This document shows positions 8,667 through 18,081 of a stretch of 64,000 nucleotides of DNA, one piece after another. How positions within the stretch are numbered: the stretch's first letter is position 1; each line of letters begins with the position of its first letter. Location: the NCBI RefSeq assembly GCF_004341165.1, contig NZ_SLZR01000003.1, positions 248,001-312,000 on the forward strand, read 5' to 3'. The stretch comes from Reinekea marinisedimentorum. Its GTDB lineage: Bacteria; Pseudomonadota; Gammaproteobacteria; Pseudomonadales; Natronospirillaceae. The notes under the pieces were generated by a model. The model saw only the letters and a program-made list of their open reading frames with translations. It was not told the origin of the DNA and did no database searches. A program made the translations under genes and the position numbers.

Positions 8667-9653
8667 CTATTTTAGAGTCAGGTCACCCGACTGACTTAGC
8701 TTAACCAGGGTGCTGGCCATACTGGCCCCCAGGCTGTTCGCGAATTGCTCCAGTGGCGAGGGCCGATAGGTGAAATCAACAATATCCGGATACCCGAGCT
8801 CTCTTGCCAGTTGCGATGTTGACTTCAGACCATCAACCAAGCCAAGTTCCAGCGCCTGCGTTCCAGTCCAAAACAAACCCGAGAACAGCTTGTCGTTATC
8901 GGCAAGGCGGTCTCCCCGGCCTTTTTTAACATCATCAATAAACTGCTGGTGAACCTCACCAAGAAGCTCTTCAAACAGCGCCTGTTCCTCCGGGTCTACC
9001 TCAGAAAACGGATCAAGGAAGGCCTTATGGTCGCCAGAGGTAAACTGCCGGCGCTCAACACCAATCTTCTCGATTAATTCCTGAAAGCCAAAGCCGGCCG
9101 CGGTAACACCGATTGAACCAACAACACTGGCGCCATTCGCATAGATTTCCTGGGTTGCAGCAGCAATATAGTAAGCACCGCTGGCGCCGGTATCGACAAT
9201 GACCGAATAAATCGGGATGTCGGAGTAAAGCTCGCGTAGCCTCATTATCTCATCATAGATATAGGCAGACTGCACCGGGCTGCCGCCTGGACTGTTAATT
9301 CGCAATACGACCGCCTTGGTTCCTTCGTTCTTTAATGCTCTTTTTAAGGCACTGATCACGGCATCGGCATTGGCCCTGTCTGAGGCTGAAATAACACCCT
9401 CAACCTCAACCACAGCGGTATGTGGCCCGGACGCCCGGCTTTCACCAAGGTCGCCGCTATTAACCATGAAAATACCAATGAGCAAAAACAGATAGACAAA
9501 CGTCAGCGCCTTAAAAAATATGCCCCAGCGCCGGGTGCGTTTTAATTCGAGCGAATTGGCCATGACGACCCGCTCTATTAGCTTCCACTCCTTTTCAGAA
9601 GTACTCCCATGACCCATCAGGTCTTTGTCTTTAGGTGTTTTACGACCAAACAT
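8667..9653 (-). CDS. sppA: Signal peptide peptidase SppA, short form (peptidase S49)
   Basis: Inner-membrane serine protease that degrades cleaved signal peptides. The 328-residue protein has one membrane segment (about residues 46-64), then the S49 domain with INSPGGSPVQSA (120-130), nucleophile Ser158 in DTGASGAYYIA, and general-base Lys210 in SGDHKAFLDPF. It is the half-length, 36-kDa type rather than the duplicated 67-kDa E. coli form. It ends seven bases from the convergent maf-like gene and starts three bases after the rluC stop, so it is cotranscribed with rluC. Confidence 0.95.
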   Translation of the reverse strand: MFGRKTPKDKDLMGHGSTSEKEWKLIERVVMANSLELKRTRRWGIFFKALTFVYLFLLIGIFMVNSGDLGESRASGPHTAVVEVEGVISASDRANADAVISALKRALKNEGTKAVVLRINSPGGSPVQSAYIYDEIMRLRELYSDIPIYSVIVDTGASGAYYIAAATQEIYANGASVVGSIGVTAAGFGFQELIEKIGVERRQFTSGDHKAFLDPFSEVDPEEQALFEELLGEVHQQFIDDVKKGRGDRLADNDKLFSGLFWTGTQALELGLVDGLKSTSQLARELGYPDIVDFTYRPSPLEQFANSLGASMASTLVKLSQSGDLTLK

Positions 9654-9656
9654 GAT

Positions 9657-10604
9657 TTATCCCTTACTGTTAAGACTTGCCAATAATGCCTTCAGACTGG
9701 CATCTAACTCTGCGTTGAAGGTCATTTGCTCCCCCGTCACAGGGTGAGGAAGCGTTAATTGCGCAGCATGCAGGAATAACCGGCCAAGGCCAATCTGCTT
9801 GCTGATTTGTTCTGCCTTCTTATCCTGGTATTTATCATCCCCAAGTATGCAATGGCCAGCATACTGACAATGTACACGGATCTGGTGCGTTCGTCCGGTG
9901 ATCGGCTGAGCTTCAACCCAGGCACACCTGTCAAACTGTTTGAGCAACCTGTATTTTGTTTTAGATGGCTTGCCATCTCCATGAACAGACACCCTGCGCT
10001 CACCGGAAGTACTTTCTTCATGCCGTAACAGGGGCGCATCAACCATACGCTTATCCGCCGGCCACTGGCCACTGACTAAACACCAATAGGTTTTCTGAAC
10101 ATCCTTCTTTAAGCGGAAGTAGTCCTGCATCCGGGTTAAGCTGCTGCGCTTTTTGGCGATCAACACGACACCAGAGGTGTCGCGATCAAGTCGGTGCACC
10201 AGCTCAAGAAAACGCTCATCGGGGCGATCTGCCCGCACAGCTTCAATCAGACCTAGCTTCAGGCCAGAGCCGCCATGAACGGCCAGACCAGAAGGCTTAT
10301 TGATAGCGATCATCACATCATCTTCGAAGATGATCGCGTTTTTCAGTGTATTTCTTAAGCCCTGGCTGGGCTGATGTGTATTTATTTCTTTTTGCGCCTC
10401 AGAAACTGGCGGAATACGAACAGTATCACCCGCACATAAACGCGTATCTGCCTTGGCTCGCTTACCGTTAACCCGCACCTCACCCTTGCGGATAATTCTG
10501 TATATCCGGCTTTTTGGAACGTTGTTCATATGATAACGCAGAAAGTTATCGAGCCTCTGGTCTGCTCGGTCGCTCTCAACATCAACAAATCTAACTTTAG
10601 ACAC
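9657..10604 (-). CDS. rluC: 23S rRNA pseudouridine(955/2504/2580) synthase RluC
   Basis: Isomerises three uridines in 23S rRNA. The 315-residue protein has an N-terminal S4 RNA-binding domain (about 18-60: RLDNFLRYH, GEVRVNGKRAKADTRLCAGD) and the RluA-type catalytic domain with HRLDRDTSGV (137-146), where Asp140 is the nucleophile, plus the GRTHQIRVH and GDDKY motifs. It is divergent from rne, as in E. coli and Pseudomonas, across a 432-base gap. Confidence 0.96.
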   Translation of the reverse strand: MSKVRFVDVESDRADQRLDNFLRYHMNNVPKSRIYRIIRKGEVRVNGKRAKADTRLCAGDTVRIPPVSEAQKEINTHQPSQGLRNTLKNAIIFEDDVMIAINKPSGLAVHGGSGLKLGLIEAVRADRPDERFLELVHRLDRDTSGVVLIAKKRSSLTRMQDYFRLKKDVQKTYWCLVSGQWPADKRMVDAPLLRHEESTSGERRVSVHGDGKPSKTKYRLLKQFDRCAWVEAQPITGRTHQIRVHCQYAGHCILGDDKYQDKKAEQISKQIGLGRLFLHAAQLTLPHPVTGEQMTFNAELDASLKALLASLNSKG

Positions 10605-11036
10605 ATGCCATCCTTAAAGATTTTAAGGGCGAATAATAACAGCAAGCCCGAGATTGAAGCAGCTATAGTTTGCTGCTATATTCCCATGCGCTTGGTATTC
10701 TTAGCTTGGCACCCAGCGATCACACAGGTGTACAGGCGAAGATGCCCAACAACAGAAATTAAACGGTTGGGCAGCAAGAACGGATTAAAACAGAATCAGC
10801 AGCCGTTAGATCAGGTTGAAAGTATTCCAAGAAAGACAAGTGAATATTTCTAAATAGAGCAGGAATGCCCGTAAGACTCTTTCCATATCTGACATCAGCT
10901 CGCATAGACATTGCTAGTTATTGCCTGCGTATAAAAAAACGCAATTTGTATCGTGTAAATCGATTTCTATCGGTGTTTGCTTCTGTACACCTGCCTTGCT
11001 GCTCTGAAACATAACAAATCAGAGTATTAACCCTTA
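10605..11036 (+). other. rluC-rne divergent region and probable rne 5' leader
   Basis: No convincing gene lies in these 432 bases; the open frames here have no family resemblance and overlap the rluC start. In other gammaproteobacteria rne has a long structured 5' untranslated region through which RNase E limits its own mRNA. Here the segment about 10938-10985 contains partly complementary stretches around the self-complementary AAATCGATTT that could fold. The first half presumably also holds the rluC promoter, which I could not locate confidently. Confidence 0.5.
10905..10935 (+). promoter_or_regulatory. Possible rne promoter
   Basis: TAGACA at 10905-10910 and TATAAA at 10930-10935 each match 5/6, but the spacer is a long 19 bases. 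If used, transcription would start near 10942 and give a leader of about 95 bases. This is weak evidence. Confidence 0.3.
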
Positions 11037-13706
11037 ATGAAGAGAATGTTAATTAACGCAACTCAGGCAGAAGAGCTTCGAGTTGCACTCGTGGATGGCC
11101 AAAGAATATACGACCTTGATATCGAGGCCGGATTCAGAGAACAAAAAAAGGCCAATATTTATAAAGGCCGCATTACACGAATTGAACCCTCCCTTGAAGC
11201 TGCCTTTGTAGACTTCGGCGCTGAACGCCACGGCTTCCTCCCTTTAAAAGAAATTGCCAAAGAATATTTTGTCGACCCCAACATGTCTTCGCGCTCAAGC
11301 ATTAAAGAGCTGGTTAAAGAAGGCACTGAAGTCATTGTTCAGGTCGATAAAGAAGAGCGCGGAAACAAAGGCGCTGCTCTGACGACCATGATCAGCCTGG
11401 CCGGCCGATACCTGGTATTAATGCCAAATAATGCCCGGGCCGGTGGTATTTCCCGCCGCATCGAGGGTGATGAGCGTGCTCAAATCCGCGAAGCATTACA
11501 GGGTGTCAACATCCCTGACGGCATGGGCTGTATTGTGCGCACCGCTGGCATTGGCCGATCCACTGAAGAACTGCAGTGGGATCTGGACTACCTGATGCAG
11601 CTTTGGAACACCATTAAAGAAGCATCTAATGCCCGCCCTGCTCCATTCCTGATCCTGCAGGAAAGCAACGTCATTCTGCGTGCCATCCGTGACTATTTGC
11701 GTCAGGATATCGATGCCGTTCTGATCGACAATAAAGATGCCTATAACTACGCACTGGACTTCGTTCAGAAGGTCATGCCGAGTTATCAGAACAAAATCAA
11801 ACTCTACGAAGACAATGTTCCGCTGTTTAACCGCTACCAGATCGAATCTCAGATCGAAACGGCGTTTCAGCGTGAAGTTAAATTGCCGAGTGGCGGCTCT
11901 ATTGTTATTGACCCGACAGAAGCTCTGGTTTCTATCGACATTAACTCCAGCCGAGCTACGAAAGGCGGCGATATTGAAGAAACTGCGTTCAATACCAACA
12001 TGGAAGCCGCTGAAGAAATCGCCCGTCAATTGCGTCTGCGCGACATGGGTGGCCTGATCGTTATCGACTTTATCGATATGAACCAGGCTAAGCACCAGCG
12101 CGAAATTGAAGCGAAAATCAAAGAATCGACCAACACAGACCGTGCCCGCGTTCAAATTGGTCGCCTTTCCCGCTTTGGTCTGCTGGAAATGTCACGTCAG
12201 CGTCTGCGTCCTTCTCTGGGTGAAACCAGTGGCATTGTGTGCCCTCGCTGTAACGGCCACGGCACCATCCGTGACGTGAAATCGCTGTCTCTGGCAATTC
12301 TTCGCCTGATTGAAGAAGAAGCCCTGAAAGAACGCACTGCACAGATCCGCACCATTGTGCCGATGGCAGTCGCTACCTTCCTGCTGAACGAAAAGCGTGA
12401 TCAGATCTCTGATATTGAAAAGCGCCTGAAAGTGCATGTTCTGGTGGTACCAAACCCACAAATGGAAACACCGCACTACGAAGTCATTCGCCTGCGTGAT
12501 GACGATGAAAGCCTTGCTGACAGCGAACCAAGCTACGCAATGAAGTTTGAAGAGCAGCCTCTTGAAACCGAAACCGTACTGGAGCATGCAGCTAAGCCTC
12601 AGGAAGCCGCCATTTCAATGGTTCAGGCCCCGCGTGCGCCTGCACCGGTACCTGCAGCGCCAAGTGCAGCAGAAAAGCCAGCTGAACCTGCGGCAGCACC
12701 CGTTGCCAAAGCGAAGGCCAGCACGCCTAAAGCAGAACCGGGCTTGCTCACGAAAATTTCCTCCTGGTTTGGCGGCCTCTTTAAAGAAGAAGTCGTAGAA
12801 GAAAAACCGGTACAGCCGAAACCGGAACAGCCTAAAAAGCAGCCTGCTAAAAAACCTGCACGCAAGCGTAACGACAGCAAGTCACGCGATTCACGTGATA
12901 ACGACAACCGCAATAACCGCGGAAATCGTTCGCAGCCTCAGGAAAACAAGCAGAATAACCGCAAGAGCAACCAGCCGGATGCAAGCAAGAACACGGAAGC
13001 CAAAGCAGATAGTGCTGCGAGCTCTGAAAAACCTGCAAGCAACCGTAATAAGTCAACAGCTAAACGCCGCCCAAGCCGCAACGCTCAAACGGGTCGCGTA
13101 ACGGTTGACGAGATTGGTCAAAACCGCAAACAGCGCGGCGAAAGTAAAAATGCTGCCAAGCGTGTTAAGCCAAAGAAACCTACCGAAACGGTATCAGAGA
13201 TTGACTTTGATCTGCTTGGAAAGAAACCTGAAGTCGCCGAAAAGCCGGCCACTGAAGATAAGCAGGTCACAGAGACGCCAATTCAGGAAGCCGCTAATCC
13301 GGTTAACAACACGCCTGAAGTTCAAGTCTCATCTGAGCCTTTGACAACGGATAAAGCGACAACGAAAGCGAAAGTGGAAGTAGCGGCTGAAGCTGTTGCC
13401 GAGCCTGCAAAGGCGGCAGAAGAGAAAACTCCGGAAACAGCGAAAAGCTCTACTCTGGAAACCTCCCCTGCTCCGGAAGTGGCTCAGGAAGCTCTCGAAG
13501 TTAAAGCTGAACCTGCCGCTGAAGCCAAGAAAAAACCTGAACCAACACCTGCTGTGGAAGCACCTGCTCAGGCAGAAACTCCCGCTCAGGAAGACACTGG
13601 CGAACAGGGCAAGCGCCCTACAAGGGCTGCAAATGACCCTCGCGAAGTCCGCCGCCGCCAACGCGAAGCAGAGCAGGCGACTAAAGCACAATCGGAAGAA
13701 AATTAA
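11037..13706 (+). CDS. rne: Ribonuclease E
   Basis: Essential endoribonuclease for mRNA decay and rRNA/tRNA maturation, and scaffold of the degradosome. The 889-residue protein has the conserved catalytic half: the start [21 protein letters not shown], an S1 domain (about 35-125), a 5'-sensor/RNase H-like region, the DNase I-like domain with IDINSSRA and DFIDM metal ligands, and the zinc-link Cys402/Cys405 (CPRCNGHG). The C-terminal half is low-complexity Ala/Pro/Glu/Lys. It holds a likely membrane-binding amphipathic helix around 569-584 ([16 protein letters not shown]), an Arg/Lys/Asn-rich RNA-binding stretch at about 600-690, and a conserved-looking tail ([17 protein letters not shown]). 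Partner motifs cannot be assigned. Confidence 0.97.
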   Translation: MKRMLINATQAEELRVALVDGQRIYDLDIEAGFREQKKANIYKGRITRIEPSLEAAFVDFGAERHGFLPLKEIAKEYFVDPNMSSRSSIKELVKEGTEVIVQVDKEERGNKGAALTTMISLAGRYLVLMPNNARAGGISRRIEGDERAQIREALQGVNIPDGMGCIVRTAGIGRSTEELQWDLDYLMQLWNTIKEASNARPAPFLILQESNVILRAIRDYLRQDIDAVLIDNKDAYNYALDFVQKVMPSYQNKIKLYEDNVPLFNRYQIESQIETAFQREVKLPSGGSIVIDPTEALVSIDINSSRATKGGDIEETAFNTNMEAAEEIARQLRLRDMGGLIVIDFIDMNQAKHQREIEAKIKESTNTDRARVQIGRLSRFGLLEMSRQRLRPSLGETSGIVCPRCNGHGTIRDVKSLSLAILRLIEEEALKERTAQIRTIVPMAVATFLLNEKRDQISDIEKRLKVHVLVVPNPQMETPHYEVIRLRDDDESLADSEPSYAMKFEEQPLETETVLEHAAKPQEAAISMVQAPRAPAPVPAAPSAAEKPAEPAAAPVAKAKASTPKAEPGLLTKISSWFGGLFKEEVVEEKPVQPKPEQPKKQPAKKPARKRNDSKSRDSRDNDNRNNRGNRSQPQENKQNNRKSNQPDASKNTEAKADSAASSEKPASNRNKSTAKRRPSRNAQTGRVTVDEIGQNRKQRGESKNAAKRVKPKKPTETVSEIDFDLLGKKPEVAEKPATEDKQVTETPIQEAANPVNNTPEVQVSSEPLTTDKATTKAKVEVAAEAVAEPAKAAEEKTPETAKSSTLETSPAPEVAQEALEVKAEPAAEAKKKPEPTPAVEAPAQAETPAQEDTGEQGKRPTRAANDPREVRRRQREAEQATKAQSEEN

Positions 13707-13730
13707 TCCTTATTAATTAAACTTCCACAA

Positions 13731-13765
13731 AAAAGCCCGGGTAGTGAAAGCTGCCCGGGCTTTTT
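13731..13765. terminator. Intrinsic terminator shared by rne and murB
   Basis: AAAAGCCCGGG (13731-13741) pairs with CCCGGGCTTTT (13754-13764), extended by TAG/CTG with one G-U pair, leaving a six-base loop. T-runs occur on both strands, so it can serve rne from the left and murB from the right. Confidence 0.9.
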
Positions 13766-13791
13766 AGTTTCCATACGAAACGTTTAAAACA

Positions 13792-14799
13792 TCACCATCG
13801 GCGCGGCTCAATCTCCAGCCTCACACCAAAAAGTTCAAAAACCTTACGGCATACCTGATCAGCCCAGCCAAGCACGCTATCGGCCCCTGCCTTTTCAGGG
13901 TTCACGATTACTAACGCCTGATTCTTAAAGCTGCCAACACCACCAGGGCCCGAAGCCCCCCTTAGCCCGGCTTTGTCAATTAACCAGCCGGCTGCCAGTT
14001 TCCGCCCGCCATCAGCCGCATAACTGACAACATCCGGGAAGCTTTCAGCGATTCGTCTGAACTCATCAAGAGTGACCACCGGGTTCTTAAAGAAGCTGCC
14101 CGCATTCGGGATCTCTACCGGGTCTGGCAGTTTTTGTTGCCGGACCTCGACAATGTGCTGCAAAACCTTCTTCGGGCTCAGATTCTTGTCGCTGGCCAGT
14201 TCCTGCAGGGTTCCGTAACCCAATACCGGTACAAACTGCTTGTTCAGCCTGAACGTCACACTGGTAATAACAAGCTCATTTTCACGGGTCTTGAACAGGC
14301 TACTGCGATAAGCAAACTGACAGTCACGCTTCGGTACGACGACAAACTCATTCGTTGTCAGATCATAAGCCTGAACAGAAACGATAAAGTCGCCGGCTTC
14401 AACGCCATATGCGCCAATATTCTGAACCGGCGCAGCACCTACGGTTCCGGGAATTAACGCGAGGTTTTCCAGGCCGGAATAGCCCTGCTCAACCACCCAG
14501 CAGACAAACTCGTGCCAGTTTTCCCCTGCCCCGACTTTTACATCGATGCTGGCATTGGTTTCATCAAGAACATCAATACCGGGAATTTTATTGTGCAGAA
14601 CCAACGCCTCAACTTTATCGGGCAGAACCAGATTGCTGCCCTCACCCAGGGTGCGAACAGGCAGAGATTTACTGGCCGCCAATGTCGAAAGTTCTGGCAA
14701 AGCCTGCGGACATGAAAGCGGGTAAAAGAAGCTGGCGACCGAGGGTATTGCCATGGTATTCAAAGTTTGCAGGTTTACATCTGTTTCAAGGCGAATCAT
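13792..14799 (-). CDS. murB: UDP-N-acetylenolpyruvoylglucosamine reductase
   Basis: FAD enzyme that reduces UDP-GlcNAc-enolpyruvate to UDP-MurNAc in peptidoglycan synthesis. The 335-residue protein has the N-terminal NTMAIPSVASFF, the FAD-binding LGEGSNLVL and LIPGTVGAAPVQNIGAYGVE motifs, and the C-terminal IPNAGSFFKNP motif with the proton-donor serine. Length matches the E. coli (type I) enzyme. Its ATG shares one base with the stop of the phosphatase gene upstream (TAATG). Confidence 0.97.
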   Translation of the reverse strand: MIRLETDVNLQTLNTMAIPSVASFFYPLSCPQALPELSTLAASKSLPVRTLGEGSNLVLPDKVEALVLHNKIPGIDVLDETNASIDVKVGAGENWHEFVCWVVEQGYSGLENLALIPGTVGAAPVQNIGAYGVEAGDFIVSVQAYDLTTNEFVVVPKRDCQFAYRSSLFKTRENELVITSVTFRLNKQFVPVLGYGTLQELASDKNLSPKKVLQHIVEVRQQKLPDPVEIPNAGSFFKNPVVTLDEFRRIAESFPDVVSYAADGGRKLAAGWLIDKAGLRGASGPGGVGSFKNQALVIVNPEKAGADSVLGWADQVCRKVFELFGVRLEIEPRRW

Positions 14800-15263
14800 T
14801 AGCAGTCGCCCTTACAGTGGTAGGCGATAATACCCTGAGCGATGCTTTCGCACATATCGAGAACCTCTTCAAAGCCGCTCGCGCCACCATAGTAAGGATC
14901 AGGAACGCTGCGAAAGTTTCTTTCGGAAAATTCGGCGGCCAGCAGAACTTTAGCAATGCTATTGGCAGGTTTAATCTTATTTATATTCGAAAGGTTGTCT
15001 TCATCCATGGCCAGAATAAAGTCAAAGGCCGTGAAATCTTCAGCCATCAACTGACGGGCTTTTAGCCCTGTGAAGTCGTATCCCCGGCGCCGTCCCGCCT
15101 GCATTGCACGCGAATCTGGCGGGTTACCGACATGGTATGCCGCGGTTCCGGCAGAATCGACGGCTAAATCCTTGATACCGGCATCCGCCAATTGCTGCCT
15201 TAGCACAGCCTCGGCTGTTGGCGAGCGGCAAATATTGCCTAAACAAACAAAAAGCACCTTCAT
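14799..15263 (-). CDS. Low-molecular-weight protein-tyrosine phosphatase
   Basis: Phosphotyrosine phosphatase of the LMW-PTP family. The 154-residue protein opens MKVLFVCLGNICRSP with the C-x5-R loop (Cys7, Arg13), and has the general-acid aspartate in VPDPYYGG. Residues DFILAMDEDN are also typical. In capsule loci such enzymes (Wzb) dephosphorylate tyrosine kinases, but no kinase or capsule gene is nearby. Here it lies between kdsB and murB, as in Pseudomonas, so the physiological substrate is unknown. Confidence 0.93.
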   Translation of the reverse strand: MKVLFVCLGNICRSPTAEAVLRQQLADAGIKDLAVDSAGTAAYHVGNPPDSRAMQAGRRRGYDFTGLKARQLMAEDFTAFDFILAMDEDNLSNINKIKPANSIAKVLLAAEFSERNFRSVPDPYYGGASGFEEVLDMCESIAQGIIAYHCKGDC

Positions 15264-16003
15264 GCGCTTTCCTCGAACAGTTTCCTGACTGCTTCCAGAT
15301 CTTCGGCAGTATCAACCCCGACTGGGATCGGTAGAACTGATTTTTCAGCAACAATTGAATGGCCATTTTCCATAAATCTGAGCTGCTCAAGCTTCTCAAG
15401 GCTTTCCAGCTCACCTTCCGGATAGGTAACAAACTCATCCAATGCACTTTTACGATAAGCATATACGCCAACGTGGCGCTTTAGTACATCCGCACCGGTG
15501 CGCACGTTATCGCGATCAAACGGGATGCCGGCGCGGCTGAAATACAGCACGCGGTGGTTCTTACCCTCTACCAGCTTGACGATATTCGGGTTACCGGCTT
15601 CTTTCACCGCAACCGTTTCGTAAAGCGTAGCCACGGAGGCACCTGCTGAATTTTCTAACAATCGGGCGACCTGGCTGAGATTGTCAACTGGCATCAGGGG
15701 CTCATCACCCTGCAGGTTGATAATAATATCTTCCGCAGCCAAGCCAAGCTTAGATGCGGCCTCCTGCAGGCGGTCCGTTCCGCTGACGTGATCTTCTTTA
15801 GTCATGACCACCTCATAGCCCGCCCGTTTCACACAGTCTTCAATTCGCTTGTCATCGGTCGCGACAACAACATCTGAAAACAGCGAAGCATCTACGGCCT
15901 CGCACACCCGGATAATCATCGGCTTGCCGGCTATATCCTGCAATGGTTTGCCCGGAAGGCGTGATGAGCTATAGCGGGCTGGAATGATGACGACTTTTTT
16001 CAT
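15260..16003 (-). CDS. kdsB: CMP-KDO synthetase
   Basis: Activates KDO with CTP for transfer onto lipid A. The 247-residue protein starts KKVVIIPARYSSSRLPGKPL, the nucleotide-binding motif of the family, and has VVATDD, INLQGDEPLM and LRFMENGHSIV(A). Its start lies inside the 3' end of lpxK (35-base overlap) and its end overlaps the phosphatase gene by four bases, giving a tightly coupled lpxK-kdsB-ptp-murB run. The KDO supply genes kdsA and kdsC are at 26-27.6 kb. Confidence 0.97.
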   Translation of the reverse strand: MKKVVIIPARYSSSRLPGKPLQDIAGKPMIIRVCEAVDASLFSDVVVATDDKRIEDCVKRAGYEVVMTKEDHVSGTDRLQEAASKLGLAAEDIIINLQGDEPLMPVDNLSQVARLLENSAGASVATLYETVAVKEAGNPNIVKLVEGKNHRVLYFSRAGIPFDRDNVRTGADVLKRHVGVYAYRKSALDEFVTYPEGELESLEKLEQLRFMENGHSIVAEKSVLPIPVGVDTAEDLEAVRKLFEESA

Positions 16004-16949
16004 GAATAAGAGCCTCTATTCTGTCTATCAACTTATGTTCAAAAGATTCAGGCAATGAATAGTCCAGTTTGACAACATAAGTCTTGGGGAAATCGTTAAG
16101 CTTGAGCTTTACTGCATCTTTTTCGGTAATAATGACCGGAAGTTGGGCGCTGGCAAGCACCTTCCGGTCAATTTTCTGGTGATCATTGAACTGCACCTGC
16201 TCTGCCACCCGAAAGCCGAGCGAGGTCAGGCTGGACACAAACGAATCGAAATTGCCAATACCGGAAACAGCGCAAACATCACAATGAGGGAGGATGGCAC
16301 CCGCGTAATTTTCAGGCTGTGAGAAGCTTAGCTCAGCCGCGACTGAACCAGGTAATGGCTTATCGGGCTGACCTTTGGTGACGATGAAATCAACACTGCC
16401 AAGACGGCTTTTGGCTTCTCTGAGCGGCCCTGCCGGCAGCAGTAATTCATTGCCAAACAGGCGATGGCCATCAACCATCAAAATTTCAAGATCGCGATGC
16501 ATAGCGTAGTGCTGCATGCCATCATCACTGATAACGAGATCCACAGTATGACTCTCAAGCAGATGGGTCACGGCTCTGTGCCGCTTTGGGTCTACAACGA
16601 TAGCGCAGCCTGTTCTGTTCTGGATCAGTTTGGGCTCATCACCACACACTGACACATCCGTTTGTGCGCTGACACTGAGCGGGTAGTCGGGTTTTTCAGC
16701 CGCACCGTAACCGCGACTGACCACGCCTACCCTAAAGCCCTGCTGCTGCAGCTTGTGTACCAGCCAGATAATCATCGGCGTTTTACCGGTGCCACCAACG
16801 GTAAGATTACCAACGACGATAACCGGGGCTTTATAGGGCGTTTTATTGCGGCCGGCGCGGCGCTTTCCAGAGATAGCACTGACCAGAAGGCTCAGTGGAG
16901 ATAGTAATGTTGCCTGCCATTTGATCTTAGATGAATACCAGAAGTTCAT
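15969..16949 (-). CDS. lpxK: Tetraacyldisaccharide 4'-kinase
   Basis: Inner-membrane-associated P-loop kinase that adds the 4'-phosphate of lipid A. The 326-residue protein has an N-terminal hydrophobic helix (LLSPLSLLVSAISG), the Walker A motif VGNLTVGGTGKTPMI (about 45-59), and DLVISDDGMQHYAMHRDLEI. The C-terminal codons overlap kdsB by 35 bases; the last residues (KSRHHSSPL) look unconserved. Upstream is the exbB-exbD pair, separated by a small hairpin. Confidence 0.96.
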   Translation of the reverse strand: MNFWYSSKIKWQATLLSPLSLLVSAISGKRRAGRNKTPYKAPVIVVGNLTVGGTGKTPMIIWLVHKLQQQGFRVGVVSRGYGAAEKPDYPLSVSAQTDVSVCGDEPKLIQNRTGCAIVVDPKRHRAVTHLLESHTVDLVISDDGMQHYAMHRDLEILMVDGHRLFGNELLLPAGPLREAKSRLGSVDFIVTKGQPDKPLPGSVAAELSFSQPENYAGAILPHCDVCAVSGIGNFDSFVSSLTSLGFRVAEQVQFNDHQKIDRKVLASAQLPVIITEKDAVKLKLNDFPKTYVVKLDYSLPESFEHKLIDRIEALIHEKSRHHSSPL

Positions 16950-16966
16950 GGCATTGATACCTTAAA

Positions 16967-16986
16967 AGAGCCGAGGTTTCGGCTCT
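16967..16986 (-). terminator. Short hairpin after exbD, possible partial terminator
   Basis: AGAGCCGA (16967-16974) and TCGGCTCT (16979-16986) form a perfect 8-bp stem with a GGTT loop, overlapping the exbD stop codon. On the minus strand it is followed by TTTT. The short T-run suggests partial termination or 3'-end protection between exbBD and lpxK. Confidence 0.5.
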
Positions 16987-17404
16987 ATTCAGAACTCTCG
17001 GCTTGAGTGGTAATGCTGACCTTAACAAAGCCCAGTTGGGCGACGGCATCGAGTGCAATAACGAACGCCTGATGCGGTGCCTCAGCATCACCGGTCAGCA
17101 CAATGGGCTTAGTCAGATTACCGGTAGAAACCTCAGCAAGGGCTTGCTTGAGTGATTCAATATCCGACTTGATCAAGACCTGGCCGTTCAGAGCATAGGT
17201 ACCGGTGCGGTCGATCAGAATTTCGATTGGCTTCTGATCTTCAGCAGCGACCTGACTTTGACTTTCAGGTAAGTCTATCTGCAGTTGCGTTTCACGGGTA
17301 AAGGTTGTTGTCACCATAAAGAAGATAAGCAGCAGAAACACAACATCGATCAATGGAGTGATATTAACGTTTACATCATCATGGCGACTGCGACGAAATC
17401 TCAT
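16985..17404 (-). CDS. exbD: ExbD/TolR-family biopolymer transport protein
   Basis: Proton-motive-force-transducing partner of ExbB. The 139-residue protein has a short cytoplasmic N-terminus with basic residues, one membrane helix (about 14-33) that carries the conserved aspartate in NVNITPLIDVVFLLLIFFM, and a periplasmic domain. It overlaps exbB by four bases (ATGA). No TonB gene or outer-membrane receptor is adjacent. In Pseudomonas an ExbBD-like pair also precedes lpxK, so a role in the envelope is possible but unproven. Confidence 0.93.
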   Translation of the reverse strand: MRFRRSRHDDVNVNITPLIDVVFLLLIFFMVTTTFTRETQLQIDLPESQSQVAAEDQKPIEILIDRTGTYALNGQVLIKSDIESLKQALAEVSTGNLTKPIVLTGDAEAPHQAFVIALDAVAQLGFVKVSITTQAESSE

Positions 17405-18021
17405 TTTTTCTTAGCGGCCCCTTCAGAATGAATAGCTTCAACGAGCTTGGCGCTATCCTGCTCCATCAGTACAGTCAGCTCATCAACCCGGCGGACCAGC
17501 GCGCGATGGAAGATAACCGCGGGGATGGCCACAGTCAGACCAGCAGCCGTTGTGATAAGCGCTTTGGAAATACCGCCAGCCAGGATTCCGGTATTACCGG
17601 TACCCTGAATCATGATGTCGGTGAAGACATCGACCATACCCAATACCGTACCCAGCAAACCCAGTAGCGGAGAAATGGCAGCAATGGTACCCAGAGTACT
17701 GAGGAATTTTTCCATTTCATGGGCCGCGTGATCGCCGGCTTCCTGAATTGAATCTTTCATGGCTTCACGACCGTGACGGGAAGACTGCAGGCCCGCAGCC
17801 AAAACATAGCCAAACAGGCTGCTTTGGCGTAATTCTTTAATTTTGTCTGAGTCGAGCTCGTGGTTTTTAATCCACATCCATACCTGCGGCAACTGATCTT
17901 TTGGCCGCACCTTGGATACACGCAGCGTCCAGTAGCGCTCAACAATAATCGCCAAAGCTATAACAGAACAAAGAATAATTGGCAGCATCAGCAAGCCGCC
18001 GGATTTGATAATCTCGAACAC
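17401..18021 (-). CDS. exbB: MotA/TolQ/ExbB-family proton channel protein
   Basis: Pentameric membrane channel that works with ExbD to couple proton flow to outer-membrane energy transduction. The 206-residue protein has three predicted helices (about 10-28, 108-130 and 150-172), the ISPLLGLLGTVLGMVDVF motif and the ISKALITTAAGLTVAIPAVI motif with the conserved Thr. The start is a GTG at 18021 with an AAGGAGG site. It heads an exbB-exbD-lpxK-kdsB-ptp-murB run. Confidence 0.94.
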   Translation of the reverse strand: MFEIIKSGGLLMLPIILCSVIALAIIVERYWTLRVSKVRPKDQLPQVWMWIKNHELDSDKIKELRQSSLFGYVLAAGLQSSRHGREAMKDSIQEAGDHAAHEMEKFLSTLGTIAAISPLLGLLGTVLGMVDVFTDIMIQGTGNTGILAGGISKALITTAAGLTVAIPAVIFHRALVRRVDELTVLMEQDSAKLVEAIHSEGAAKKK

Positions 18022-18081
18022 AGGGACCCTCCTTCTAAGCCCGTTACTCTAACATAGGCTCATGGATAAAATGTATAAAAA

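Noticed and set aside
10530-10853. 107-codon open frame between rluC and rne
   Set aside because: It overlaps the start of rluC on the opposite strand and shows no family features; the region is better explained as promoter and leader.
11496-12155. 219-codon antisense open frame in rne
   Set aside because: It follows the codon pattern of rne in the opposite frame; no evidence of an independent gene.
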